This document shows, piece after piece, positions 21,471 to 32,305 of a stretch of DNA of 64,000 nucleotides. The stretch covers positions 20,158,069-20,222,068 of the forward strand of contig OW203771.1 of assembly GCA_934045905.1 (NCBI GenBank), given 5' to 3'. Position numbers and translations under genes: made by a program. This stretch comes from Leuctra nigra. Its lineage: Eukaryota > Arthropoda > Insecta > Plecoptera > Leuctridae. The notes under the pieces are model-generated. The model did not search any database, was not told where the DNA came from, and worked only from the letters and a program-made list of their open reading frames with translations. Within the stretch, counting starts at the first letter, position 1. Each line of letters starts with the position of its first letter.

Positions 21471-22780
21471 TTCGTTCGGTACTCATCCGTTAGTATAATC
21501 CTTGTGTTAGCGTATTCGAATGTTATTATGCGCTGGGATCGTTCGTACAAGCGTAGAGCCGGTCATCGTCCGTTGCCACCCTCCATCGCCGTCCTAGTGT
21601 CGCCCGCCTCATTGCAGTCGACCTCCATGTCCAAGCCCATTCCTCGTTGTCGTTCCCGTCGATCATATACGGGTGTGGAAGTCAATTCATAATCACACTC
21701 ACTCTGGTGTCACGAATGCATGGAACTAGCATCCTGGATGTCCTGAATGTCCTGAACACGGCTTACGGTACATGCGAGTCACTTGCACACTGTCTGAGTT
21801 CGTTCATTAATGCGTTAATTAATACTGTCCTTGCTGTCCAATTCTCAACTCAATCGGTCCATAATTGCGGTAGTTATTAAGCCGTTTATAAACTGCAGCG
21901 CTTAACTGCACTGGAACTGCATCTCAGCCAGCGCCGTATACAGCACACCCGCCGCTTACTCTCACGCGTCGTCACAGTCAATCGCGTTGCTTGTATCACT
22001 TTTCCGTTATTCCATTCGTTATCTGTCACTATTTCACGACAACAATACTGTTCCATACATGATACAACTTATTTGATACTACTCAAATGCATTAAACTTC
22101 GAAAAACTGCATTTAGCCTTGATCACGGCAGACCGCGTGCTAAAGTTCTGCATCAACCTGGCGCGAAGTTACCTCTGTGAATGCCAGACGCCGACTGACT
22201 GTCTCGCCTCGCTGCACCTGGCTTCTGTCGCCGCTCCCCGACAAATTGACCACTTTCTTGATTTCCTTCAGAGCAAACTCTGCCTCTCCCCGGCTAGAAT
22301 CCAGTCGATTTCCGAACTTGTGTCGTTATGCGGTAAATTTTCTTGAACCCGGCTATCGGATCGGCTCTCAGACCAAATTTGCATACAGCCTTCCGAATCA
22401 CAAGTACAAATCAATTTCTGTCTGTATTCACCCCTGGGATGAAATGTTCACGCGTCCTTAGCAACGGAAGATGACACTTGAGCGTCCTTAGCAACGCAAG
22501 ATGGCGTACCCTGACAACGTCGCTAGCTCGCAACCGCGCCAATATTCAAACGTTCCTTCACATAAATGTTCAACAGCTGTAGATACTTTCTCGCTACTCA
22601 ATACAGACATACTTTTATATTATATAAACCTTAAATTAGACACATAAAATCACCCTGATGGTAAATACAACTAATAATCATAATAAAATCCAAATAATTA
22701 TGGGTCAAAACCCCAGGAAACCTCGGGATGTGCTCCACTTATATGTTTCAGCAAAAATGAATATCACATCTATTATCCCC
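21470..22780. other. GC-richer unassigned region with one conserved-looking ORF
   Basis: Between 22113 and 22347 an open frame, preceded by GCATTTAG and ending near GCG|GTAAAT, encodes a Cys/Leu-rich stretch (LKFCINLARSYLCECQTP, ASLHLASVAAP, LSPARIQSISELVSLC). The composition looks protein-like, but I recognise no domain and find no partner exon. It could be an exon, a decayed TE ORF or chance. The tandem phrase CGTCCTTAGCAACG occurs twice at 22445-22510. Confidence 0.25.
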
Positions 22781-22784
22781 ACCA

Positions 22785-23120
22785 ATGGACTGCCACCTTG
22801 ACGCGGTGGTGGGGCTTAAGGGACCGGCTCGCATAGCGAGTTGGTCCCAACCAAGTGCAGTCCAGGGTCGGTCTAGTCCCATGCCCTCCCTTGAATTTGC
22901 GGTCCCCTCGGGCCGGCCTCCCCCCTCGAGATGGTGATCCCCCTGGTCCGTCCCCATTCCGGCCTGGCCTTCCCACCAGTTCTGGACTCCCCCGGATCGG
23001 GCCCGCTTGGTCGACCCCTCCCCATGTCCTCCAATTATGTTCAACAAAGTTGAATATAAAGTTATTGTGCGCAATGTAACCTCGTCGTTGACGCGCCGTT
23101 AAACCAAACTAATCTAATCT
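22785..23120 (+). repeat. GC-rich SINE-like dispersed repeat, copy 2
   Basis: It starts CCCCACCAATGGACTGCCAC and ends in GCGCAATGTAACCTCG, GACGCGCCGTTAAACC, then a CTAATCTAATCT tail. The short tandem 3' tail and multiple copies suggest a SINE or a LINE 3' fragment. Confidence 0.8.
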
Positions 23121-23315
23121 AACATCTATTATTTTTACTGAGTTTTGAATTTTCCCTCTCTTTAGGATAATACTACAAGTATTTAAGCAGGTAGTAGTAA
23201 TATCCAATTTTTTTGTTTCCTCATTCTTTAAATGTAAAATTTTGCAATAAATCAATAAAAACTTGTGTGTTTTCTCATTCTTTCAATATTTTTTTTCTTT
23301 GCAATAAATCACTAA

Positions 23316-23431
23316 GGCTGCGTTTCACCAAGATTCTAAACCCGGGTTAGAGGCGGTAAACCTGGTTTAGAGGCCCCTAAACCAGGTTTACCGCCTCTAA
23401 ACCGGGTTTAGAATCTTGGTGAAACGCAGCA
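23316..23431. mobile_element. compact near-perfect hairpin MITE
   Basis: Almost the entire 116 bp is one palindrome: GCTGCGTTTCACCAAGATTC through GAGGCC and back, with only one or two mismatches. TAA flanks both sides (23313-23315, 23432-23434). Ends and target duplication match the element at 13844-14039, consistent with a PIF/Harbinger-type MITE. Confidence 0.8.
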
Positions 23432-23434
23432 TAA

Positions 23435-23890
23435 CTATAGTGAAAATATGAGTTTTTTTGTGAGGGGGGAGGGATCTGCAGGTGTGACATACTTTTTAGG
23501 GGGAGGGGGGGGGGGGGGGGGTGTAAAAAACATGTGACAAGGGGGGGGGGGGGTTAACAGTGGTATATTTTGCGTGACATATATATTTTATGAACAGCCC
23601 CTAACCCTAAGTTTGTATTTTATCTAATCATGATAAAAATTTGAGACCAATTGGTTGACGGTTGGTTCCAATCGTATCGGAAATTTTATAGTTTTGCGCG
23701 GTTTAGTTGAATAACCGGCGCCTAATTAACAATACAAGAAGCAAAAATGAAATCGTAATACTATATACAATCAGAGACTGATCATGTGAATCCTATCAAA
23801 GTTACACCCATTTATGAAAGAACTTACTCTCAATTTTCTAAAACGGCCGAGCGCTCATAACACATCAAAGTGGCAGGTTAGCACTCTTTT
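23435..23890. other. G-run element trace, no gene
   Basis: It carries two long G-runs (23501-23521 and 23541-23553) framed by GTGACATACTTTTTAGGG and GCGTGACATATATATTTTAT, probably a TE fragment. The remainder is AT-rich with nothing recognised. Confidence 0.4.
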
Positions 23891-26880
23891 ATTCAATTCA
23901 ATTCAATTCAATTTATCTTTATTGATTTCTTTTACATCAAAAGGCGACATTCAGATTTTTAATAAATATTCACAAATTATGCATAAATAAATATTCACAT
24001 TTTCTGATCTTCCATGCAACCATAGATTATTAATTATTATTATAAGATAGGTAATTAATGATAGTATATTTTCTAATAATAAATATGGTACCTAATTATC
24101 AAGCATCTTTAGTGATAATATTATGATATTGAGAAGATAATAAAAGAAAGGAAACAATAAGTTGTAATAACCAATTTACAATATCAAGTATTTTAAGTGA
24201 TGATAATAATTAGAGTAAAAAACTTAAGTAATAGTTCGGGTTGACAAAATACTGTATTAATTTTGGTGTAAGAGATGATGTTTCAGGCTACTCTTAAACA
24301 CTACGAGTCCTTGTGACTTGATGATTTCCGGAATTTTGTTGTAGGCTTCGGCGGAAGAGTAAGTAAATGAAGATTTGAATTTAGCTGTGCGATGTTTGTG
24401 AATAGCAAGTTTGCTTTTGTGCCTGGTGTTAACACTGTGTATATCTTCTCTTTTAACTAACTTTTGTCTGATGTATGTTGGTTGGCACAGGACTAGGGCT
24501 TTATGCACAATATTAAGAAGATGTTGCTTTCTTCTGGTCTCCATCTTGAGCCATCCGGCTTTCGTGCGGAAAGGTGTAATTCTCTTCCTGGGACCAACAT
24601 TGTAACACAGTCTAAGGCAAGAGTTTTGTATTTTCTGAATGACTTGACTGTTGGCCTGCGTGAGACAAGGTCCGTACACCGCATCACTGTAGTCCAGTAC
24701 GGATAGGACGAGTGCTTCGGTCAGTAGCAGCTTGACTGACGTAGGTAGAAGTGTTTTGAGAGGTCTTAAGGTTCTCATCTTGTGAAGGGAGGTTTGTCTG
24801 AGCTTGTTGATGTGCGCTCCAAATGAGACTCCACTGTCAATAATGAGGCCTAAGTCTCTTGCCGTATCCGAGATCTCTATTGGCTGATTATTGAGGTAGA
24901 TGGTATGGCCTCCTTGTTCAATTACCTTCTGTCTCTGTCCAGGAGTCCCTAGGAGAAGAGATATGGACTTCTGCGGATTAAGTAAAAGGCCATGATCTTG
25001 TGCCCATTCAGAAACGGCCGCCAAATCTGCTGTCATCATCTCTTGTGCTTCTTTAGCCTTTGACGGTTCGAACGATATGTAGAGTTGCGTATCATCAGCG
25101 TAGTAGTGGGCCTTACAGTGCTTGATGACGTCGTTAAGGTCAGCCGTGTAGATGATGAAGAGGAGAGGACCCAATATTGATCCCTGCGGGACGCCTGTAT
25201 CTATTGGAAGGGTGTTGGAAATTCTTGCTTTCCCCTCTTGTGTAACTTTCACTCTCTGGCTTCGTCCTTTGATGTAGCTCTCAAACCATCTGACTGCGTT
25301 ATCTGATAAACCAAGGCGGTGAAGCTTTCCCAGTAATAGAGAATGGTTGATGGTATCGAACGCCTTGGAAAAATCTAGCAGTACAAGACTGGTTACCTTC
25401 CCCTCGTCGATTGCAGTAATAGAGTCATCAATGATGTCAATTAGAGCCGTTGTAGAACTTCTGTGCTTCCTGAAGCCAGACTGCTTATCAGGTAGTAGAT
25501 TGTAATTTTCAAGGAATTTTGATAATTGAGAGTGCACGAGTTTTTCAATAATTTTTGATAGACAGGGTAAGATTGTGATCGGTCTTAGATCTTTGTACTG
25601 TTTCGGTGAATTAACCTTAGGAATTGGTGAGATAATGCCTTCCTTCCAAAGGGTAGGAAATTGACTACTTTTAAGTGAACTGTTGATAATGTCAGTGATA
25701 GCGTTAGCACCATGAGGGAGACAAAGGTATATCATGTTAATTGTGATCCCATCAATGCCCATAGCTCTTGTCTTGATCTTTTTGATTATGTCAAGGACTT
25801 CAGTTTGCTTGACTGGTTTCAATTCGAAGATGGGCGCACTATCTGTGTGACTAAGATGTAACTGATTGTTTGGGTTAATGGCTACTTGACCAACTGAGTC
25901 CACATAGTATTTATTTATGAGATCGGGATTAGCTAATTCTGCTGGAATATCTACGCTTTGTTTTCTCCTATGGATTCCCCATTTCTTTAGCTTATCCCAG
26001 ATCATCTGTGAGTTGTTTTTACATTTCTTGATGTCTTCTTCTATGTAAGCTTTCTTCTCACGACGTACTGCCTCTGTCAAGTAGTTTCGGTACTGAATAT
26101 AATTGTTCCAATCAGATTTCCGTTTGTGTTTCTTGAATTTGGACATCGCTGTTTTCTTCAGTCTGATTATCTCAGTCAGGGTATCGGTCAACCATGGTGC
26201 ATATGGTTTTGTTGTGGATATTGCCTTAACCGGTGCGAAACGGTCAGCTATGTCCATGATTATACTGTTGAGATAAGAGACTTTGTCATCTAGGTTATTA
26301 ATATCGTAGATTTTATTCCAGGGGATGTTCTCCGTATATGCAGAAACCTCTTCCCAGTCAATGCTCTTGAAATCACGGAAAGTGTGAGATTTCTTTACTT
26401 TTGCTGGCGTTCTGTATCGTAGCTTGCAGGCTACTAGATGGTGATCACTCAGCTTTCTACCCTGACTGTCGGCAATCTGTGTAGGTCAAGCACGTCTACT
26501 GCTTCAAGTGGGAGAGTGTCTCGAATGTAGATGTGGTCAATGAGTGTAGCGCTGGTTGAACTAGTTGTTACAGCTATCCTAGTTGGCGAGTCGACTATTT
26601 GTGTAAGATTGTGCCTCTTCAGAAACTTGGTGAGGTGTTTGGTGTCTGGCTTCTGGTTGTCTAGGATGTTGATATTCATGTCTGCCAAGAAGATCGTGTT
26701 ATCAGCACAGGCCTCTGCTTCAGTGAATATTGTGCTAAGATTATCAACTTCTGTGTAATTAATCTGTGGAGGCTTGTAGCCGACGCCGACAAATAACTTT
26801 CTCTTCTTCAACATAACAGCAATCCATAATTGTTCAATGGCTGGATTATCGCGACTAGGAATGCAATCAGTCAATTGTTA
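23890..26880 (-). mobile_element. CR1/L2-like LINE, 5'-truncated
   Basis: This is one minus-strand unit containing the endonuclease and reverse transcriptase remnants (24257-26874), a 3' UTR of about 360 bp and a terminal (TTGAA)n tail at 23892-23918. Short microsatellite tails instead of poly(A) are typical of the CR1/L2 group. It lies just upstream of the CBM14 gene at 27075. The 5' break near 26880 falls inside the endonuclease domain. Confidence 0.85.
24257..26874 (-). pseudogene. LINE ORF2: endonuclease + reverse transcriptase, one frameshift
   Basis: The 26874-26449 frame holds the C-terminal half of an APE-type endonuclease (FLADMNINILD, then ATLIDHIYIRD). The SDHHLV motif lies in the next frame at about 26440, so one small indel near 26465 splits the ORF. 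From there to 24257 the frame is open. The RT motifs are in order: PITILPCLSKIIEK, FRKHRSST, LLDFSKAFDTINH, TGVPQGSILGPLLF, the catalytic YYADDTQLY, and a C-terminal SAEAYNKIPEIIKS. The RT core looks intact, including YADD. A recent but 5'-truncated insertion, not functional as it stands. CR1/L2 group by motif style; the exact clade needs a phylogeny. Confidence 0.9.
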
Positions 26881-27074
26881 TCTTTAAAATGTGTCAAAAT
26901 AGTGACATCCTATATAACTGATTACTGATTACCTGATCAATATTATCAGGAGGGATCGTGTCAATACATCCACAAGTAGTTCAGAAGAAATCAAGAGCAC
27001 TAATCATTTGTTAAGAGTGTTGATACATATTTGTATTTTTTGACTGCAGAGAGCATTAAACATTAAGAACAGCA

Positions 27075-28976
27075 ATGGTTTTGCAGAGGATGTCGACAAT
27101 ATTCTTGGTAAGAAGAAAATAGCTTCAGCTTGCTTGCTTGAAATTGTGAAATTTCTAACTTCTACAATAAATTGCAATGATACTCAAATTTTCATGGTTT
27201 ATGTAAACCCCCCCCCCCCCCCCCCCCCCGCCAAAACAATCATTGTTTTTGTTGATTTTTTTAATTTCGTTTTTTTGTGTGTTAACAACCTCCAAAACCT
27301 ATTTAGAATACTTTAATCCACAATTATCAAGTGTGTAAGAGGAATTCTTCGTGAAAAATAATATTTTAGAAGGGAGACGCACTCCATGAATACTCGAGGT
27401 ACACATCAGCTTAGAATTCCAACGCATTCGGAAATCAGGGCTTCATCTAAAAAAAATAAGCATATTTAAAATAATATGGAGTATATCTCCAATTTTTTAG
27501 TACGACTTGGCTGGGTGGAGCGACCGCTCCACTAAATCATTATCTTTCATGATATTCCTAATTATTTGATTCTGTCTCTCTTTCACAACTGTTTTTAAAA
27601 TACGACTATCCAGTCAAATGAGAGATTTACCCATAACATTGCAACATTTGGTTTTTTGGTGTCATTCTCTTCAGAACAATGCCCTCTACAAAATATCCAA
27701 AATCCGCCAAAATCCGCGCACCGGAAGTACTTTTTAATCACTGTTTAATTTAATTTCCCATGTTAATTTCATCTTGCAAAAAAAAAATTTTTCATGTAAC
27801 TCCGATTTTGACGAAACTTGGCAGAATTGTTCACCATCCTTAATGAACACAAATAGCTCTCTAAACGTGTTTCTCTAAATCTTATCGTTTGGGAAATATG
27901 GCCCATCGAAAAGTCATATTATAGTCAGTTTTCGACGATTTCGGTCACTTTGAGTGTAATTTGACTTTTTGCGAGGTCCATATTTCCCAAACAATATGAT
28001 TTAGATAAAAACGCTCAGGAAGCTATTTGTTTCATTTAATATGGTGAACAATTCTGCCAAGTTTCGTCAAAATCGGAGTTACCTACATGATTTTTTTTTG
28101 CAAGATGGAATAAGTATGGAAAATTAACTTAAAAAGTGATTAAAAAGTACTTTCGGTCTGCGGATTTTGACGGATTTTGGATATGATGAAGAGGGTATCT
28201 TTCTGCTGAGAATGACACCAAAAAACCAAATGTTGCAATTTGTTTTGGGTTTGGTAATTTTTAAGCCTGATTTGACTGAACTATAAACTATTGAAAAATT
28301 GCCTCTCCCCCGCAAACAAAATAAACAATTAAAAAACAATTAAGGTATGTTACCATCGCAACAGGGTGATGCAAACTATCAGTGTCATCTGACGTAATCA
28401 CCACCTCCTCACGTACAGCTGCTGCTGAGTCTCGGCTTCATCGCCTCCACGACCTCCGTCAAGGACGTCTGCGACGGCAGCTCCGCCGTCGACGTCTGCT
28501 CCGACGACTGCAACCACGTCCTCGACTGCTCCAACTCTCAACCTCCACTAGCCTGCGCCGGAGTCACGTCGGAGTGCCACAAACCTCCCGGCGCCGATGC
28601 CGTCTGCTCCGTAGCTCCCCGATGCAAAGGAGCGCCGGTTCTTTGCGTGGAAGCAGGACAATTCCCAGACGTGTACTTCTGTACGGCGTACCATGTTTGT
28701 CCCTCTGCTGGAATCTCTTCGGAACCCATGGACTGTGTTACGCAAGCGTACAACGTCGCTACCGGTGAATGTGACCTGCCTCTAGACAATCCCGTTTGCC
28801 AGGGTACTCCTGTTCCAGAATGTACAGTAACTGGTCAGTCGGGAGCGCTTCCTGGGAATCCTGCCTTCTACTACAGGTGTAGAATTGACCCGTTTGTCCA
28901 AGGTATTATCTACCCCTTGATGTACATGTGTCGAGATAGCATGGTGTTCGATGAAGACTGGGACATTTGCCGCTAA
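27075..28976 (+). CDS. secreted CBM14 (peritrophin-like) chitin-binding protein
   Basis: Two coding exons, 27075-27107 and 28419-28976, join in phase 0 (TTG|GTAAGA ... GTACAG|CTG) to give 196 aa. The first exon supplies MVLQRMSTIFL, which continues into LLLSLGFIAS, a classic signal peptide. An unusual Cys-dense stretch follows (about ten Cys in residues 28-85). Two CBM14-type modules come next: FPDVYFCTAYHVC...GEC, and NPAFYYRC...MYMCRDSMVFDEDWDIC at the C-terminus. CBM14 proteins bind chitin in peritrophic matrix or cuticle; role and tissue here are inferred. Untranslated sequence precedes the ATG, and a CTGCAG|AGAGC acceptor at 27050 suggests a further 5' exon. The intron carries a 600-bp foldback and a HINE-like end. 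Confidence 0.85.
27207..27229. repeat. poly(C) run of about 22-23
   Basis: An uninterrupted C homopolymer in the CBM14 intron, one of about a dozen G/C runs of 13 or more in the window. Confidence 0.95.
27499..27535 (+). mobile_element. solo 3' end of the HINE-like family
   Basis: Only GTACGACTTGGCTGG, the hairpin and CTAA remain, followed by AT as in the other copies. Confidence 0.6.
27638..28239. repeat. 600-bp foldback with ~280-bp arms
   Basis: The left arm begins ATTGCAACATTTGGTTTTTT and the right arm ends with its exact complement. Similarity continues inward (TCCGATTTTGACGAAACTTG and GGGAAATATGG, each with an inverted partner) to a spacer of about 45 bp near 27920-27960. It lies wholly within the intron of the CBM14 gene, so the pre-mRNA would fold into a long imperfect duplex. 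No ORF. Likely a foldback or MITE element. Confidence 0.8.
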
Positions 28977-29076
28977 ACTTCATGACTTGTTTCGAATATG
29001 AAATATGTATTTATTGTAAAATATAGGTATAACTACTGCGTTCATATTTTATTGTACTTGATATATGTAACTAATT

Positions 29077-29100
29077 AATAAATATAAATTGAAAAATAAA
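29077..29100 (+). terminator. poly(A) signals for the CBM14 gene
   Basis: AATAAA at 29077-29082 and again at 29095-29100, about 100-120 bp after the stop codon. Confidence 0.7.
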
Positions 29101-29690
29101 TTTCATACAAAGTAATTAATTTTGACATACATTTTGACACATTCTAAAGAATCGAGTTAATCGAGTTAATCAGTCATGGCTCCTCTCTGCGATGTTGTTA
29201 GGGCCCAGAAAGCCCTGTGGACATTGGACATGGGCCCACTGGGCCCGCACAACACCGCAAAGATGACATTGGTGTTTGAGCCATGAACCCGATTATACAA
29301 CATGGCGTCCAGAACTTTGACTATAAACTGCAATATAGGTATACTATTTTATTTGATTATCACACTGCACTAAGTGCATTTTTATTTTTAAAAAATATTT
29401 TTGAATTGTTTTAACCAGCCAATTTTTGATATCACTGCCTTTCGTTCATGATTTTTTTTAAAACTGGTTTGAAGTGAGGATTTTGGCTTCCTTTATATAT
29501 ACACGGATTATTGTTCGATGGTGATATGATTAGAGTTTAATCAAAATCTTATTTATTTTCTCTTTGATCTTATACTAGGAAATCATATTATTGATTTGCA
29601 GTTAAAATTCAGCTACGTTTACAGTCATAATAGATCATAATCATTGACAAGGCCAGGTACTTTGCATATCAATAAAATGCAGTTATAAAA
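29101..29690. other. intergenic, one short hairpin
   Basis: At about 29174-29286 an inverted pair (TCATGGCTC ... GAGCCATGA, with internal GGGCCCA pairing) suggests a small MITE. The remainder is AT-rich with nothing recognised. Confidence 0.4.
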
Positions 29691-29693
29691 TAT

Positions 29694-29699
29694 TTTATT
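29694..29699 (-). terminator. poly(A) signal for the minus-strand gene
   Basis: TTTATT on the + strand is AATAAA on the minus strand, 32-37 bp past the stop codon of the gene at 29731-30707. Confidence 0.6.
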
Positions 29700-29730
29700 A
29701 TGTTTCATTTCCTAATCTTTTCACAATCAA

Positions 29731-30707
29731 TTATAATGAGACCATCAAAACGTAAGCACTGACACACAATGAGCCTAAGAGAAAAGACGTAACAAGTGAA
29801 TTGGCATTATTCTTCCCTGGTTGCTTTGTATCATGGGAATCACTTATGTTGTAATGATGCTTTTGCGCTTGATTATGTTGATCATGGGCATTATCATGTT
29901 GATCAAGAGCATGGAATTGTGCTTCAGGGGCATTATGATCGTGCTTCAGTGGCTCTTTGGTCGTGATCTGTGTTGCATTGGATTTAGGACTGTCAATCGG
30001 ATATACAGTCGTTGATAGCCATACCAGGTCCTTTACTTTGACTGCCAAATTACCTGAAACATTGGAAATAGTAAAATACAAATTATTGAACAGATTATTG
30101 GAAATACTTGTAGATCATTCCTGTCTCCATTTTTAGCACTTGATGAGAACTGCAATGAAAAATAACTGCTCTTATTAAGTTGGTAAAAGTTTTAAAAAGT
30201 TGAAAAATCTGAACATAAATACCACTCTCCAATCAGATTCTTCAAAATGAGTAATAAAAGCTCGTAATTTTTTTACACGTTTCAGAATAGATTGTTCGTC
30301 GTTCGCAGTCCCACACTTTCACAAATAATGTAGTCATTTCGAGATATTTAATAAACGTGAAAATATAATAAAAATCCAAGAAAAATTATATAAAAATAGT
30401 CTTGTACAAAATAAAAAGTAGCTTTTTGAGATACAAATACAATAGAATTTCAATAGTTACTCGAGACTGAAGGGGCACCATTGGGTTACTATTTCACTAA
30501 TTCCTATGAAAATTCAATTCCTGAACACAATAGAACGTTATCTTTAAAATTTCGTTTACTTTAAAAAACAATTTATAATAAAATTATAAAAATTTTCAAA
30601 TTGAAATAATTTTATTTTTTCAAAATATCAAAAAATCAGAAATTAAAAAATGCCTTACCTTCGAAAGCCGACACTAAACAAAGAACGAAGAAAACTCTTG
30701 CCAGCAT
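29731..30707 (-). CDS. small His-rich, probably GPI-anchored secreted protein
   Basis: Exon 1 is 30707-30659 (ATG, ending GAA G|GTAAGG) and exon 2 is 30053-29731. They join in phase 1 to give 123 aa. MLARVFFVLCLVSAFEG is a signal peptide. The middle (residues about 50-90) is rich in His, Asp, Asn and Gln (KHDHNAPEAQFHALDQHD) with N-glycosylation sequons NAT and NIS. The C-terminus NSLVTSFLLGSLCVSAYVLM plus three residues is a hydrophobic tail after small residues, the standard arrangement of a GPI-attachment signal. The His cluster could bind metal, but that is inference. I recognise no family. A single-pass type I membrane protein is the alternative. Confidence 0.75.
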
Positions 30708-30785
30708 CTTGATCGCCTTGCAAGTGCACTGTAACAGAGGTGTGTATAAGTAGCACTTCATTATTATCACATTAACCCACATGCA

Positions 30786-30797
30786 ATCAGCCTTTAT
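30786..30797 (-). promoter_or_regulatory. TATA-like box of the His-rich protein gene
   Basis: The minus-strand sequence GTATAATAAAGG lies about 80-90 bp upstream of the ATG at 30707, leaving room for a short 5' UTR. Confidence 0.4.
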
Positions 30798-30976
30798 TAT
30801 ACCCATGACTTCACCACTGTTTATGTTCATTCTGAGACTATCGGTTTATTGGAAAGTGAATCATTTCTACACCCACGGACGCAAAAATAGCGACTTTCCA
30901 GATAATTGAGCGATCGAAGGGAATGATTTCACTCAACTCTTTTGTTATTGAAGGGATGTGTGTTGTGAAAAATATC

Positions 30977-31048
30977 CGACCGAACCGGGGCTCGAACCGG
31001 GATGTCTCACTTGCCGGGCGAGAGCTCTACCAACTGAGCTACCCGGTC
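30977..31048 (-). repeat. tRNA-like module (anticodon GGC, Ala-like) inside the SINE
   Basis: It folds as a 72-nt cloverleaf: acceptor GACCGGG/TTCGGTC with wobble pairs, D-arm GCTCAGTTGGTAGAGC, anticodon stem CTCGC/GTGAG with loop CCGGCAA, and T-arm with TTCGAGC. Position 33 is C, not the near-invariant U, and the T-stem has one mismatch. A second repeat copy at 46120 carries a decayed version. It is therefore treated as SINE-derived, not a functional tRNA. Confidence 0.65.
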
Positions 31049-31155
31049 GGACGGACGGACATTAGACCCAACGCACTGATGAGGGTTAGAGATCTCCGAG
31101 GAGAATGGAATGAAGGTAGAGAATGCTCACTACGAACTGTCATACCACCGGTAAC

Positions 31156-31960
31156 CAGTGTTGGGTAGGAACGGAACGAAATAGTACCGTTCCTAGGAAC
31201 TAGTTCCTTTTCTTAGGAACAATGGAACGTCTTAGTTCCTTTTTTTTCTAGGGAGGAACTATGGAACGGTTTATAGTTCCTTTTTTTGAGGAACTGTAAC
31301 GATTTTTGCTAAGTTCCTTTTTTTTAAACTTGACTACACTTTTACTCCGAAAAACTGCACTTGTCTAGAAGGCACATATTTGTTTAATTCTGTCAGAAGT
31401 CAGCTATTATAATTTGGCATCTAAAAATAATTCAAACCAGTCGTCACCTACCCTAACACAATCATGGACATCTATCTACCTGTAAGTCGTGTGGCCAACC
31501 CTTCAGACCAAACTTCATTTCCTAGCAATGACAGTGCGCATGGCACACAGATTTCAGATTTCAGATCGTCGTCTTTTTAGCTTTTACTTTGTTTCCTTCC
31601 TCACTTTTCCTTTCCGATCACTGTGTAGGACACATCACATCGCCACTGAATTTTTAGTTTTTACGAATCTTCTTACATCTCTTATAATCTTTTCGAATCT
31701 ACTGTGATACAGTGATTCCATTTTTGATTTTTGATTTTTAATTTTTAATTTGCAAATTGCAATTTTTAATGTTCCAATTAAAATAACACATTTCTTTAAA
31801 AAGGAACTAAAAGTAACTAAGTTCCTTTTATAAAGTAACTATGAACGGAATAGTTCCTTTCATTATTGAAGGAACGGGAACTGGAACTAGTTCCTTTTTT
31901 CGGCGAGGAACTTGGAACTGAAACTATAGTTCCTTTTCAAAAGGAACTTACCCAACACTG
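31156..31960. mobile_element. hAT-like MITE nested in the SINE
   Basis: Terminal inverted repeats CAGTGTTGGGTA ... ACCCAACACTG fit the hAT style. Flanking 8-bp duplicates are CCGGTAAC (31148-31155) and GCGGTAAC (31961-31968), with one mismatch. Subterminal regions are filled with AGTTCC/GGAACT motifs in both orientations. No transposase ORF is present. Confidence 0.85.
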
Positions 31961-32184
31961 GCGGTAACAATCTGTCACCCTGTATCTTTGCACTTGCGTG
32001 CGCAACCCTCTTTTACTCGACTGAACTAGTTGCTTTTCAGCTCGAATGATGAGAATGTAGGTTTCTGTGGAAAACTTATTTTGTTATTCTTTTTTTATGA
32101 GGCAATTTCAAGCTTGTAACTTAGTCTATTTCGTTGATCCTATGAGAATTCGATAAACACTTTAATATTCTCTTTAAAGTCGAT

Positions 32185-32305
32185 CACACTATACAATTCA
32201 ATTGGGCAATTTCAATCACTAGCCAATGAAATAGCGTTTTGAGTGTAACCTTAAAATCTAATTGGCTTATATGAATGAAATTGCCCAATTTGAATTGCAT
32301 AGTGG
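32185..32305. repeat. small inverted-repeat element
   Basis: CACACTATACAATTCAATTG at the left pairs with CAAATTGAATTGCATAGTG-type sequence (complement) at the right, with GGGCAATTTCA inside both arms. A typical short MITE. Confidence 0.6.

Larger units (their letters stand above)
30948..32078 (-). mobile_element. tRNA-related SINE, split by a hAT MITE
   Basis: This copy matches 45907-46212 over its length (TCTCCGAGGAGAATGGAATG, GCACTTGCGTGCGCAACC, GAGAATGTAGGTTTCTGTGG). A tRNA-Ala-like module lies at 30977-31048. The hAT MITE 31156-31960 interrupts it; removing the insert and one 8-bp duplicate restores the other copy's sequence. Confidence 0.75.

Noticed and set aside
30977..31048. Functional tRNA-Ala (GGC) gene
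   Set aside because: It lies in a dispersed repeat with a second decayed copy at 46120, has C at position 33 and a T-stem mismatch; treated as a SINE module.
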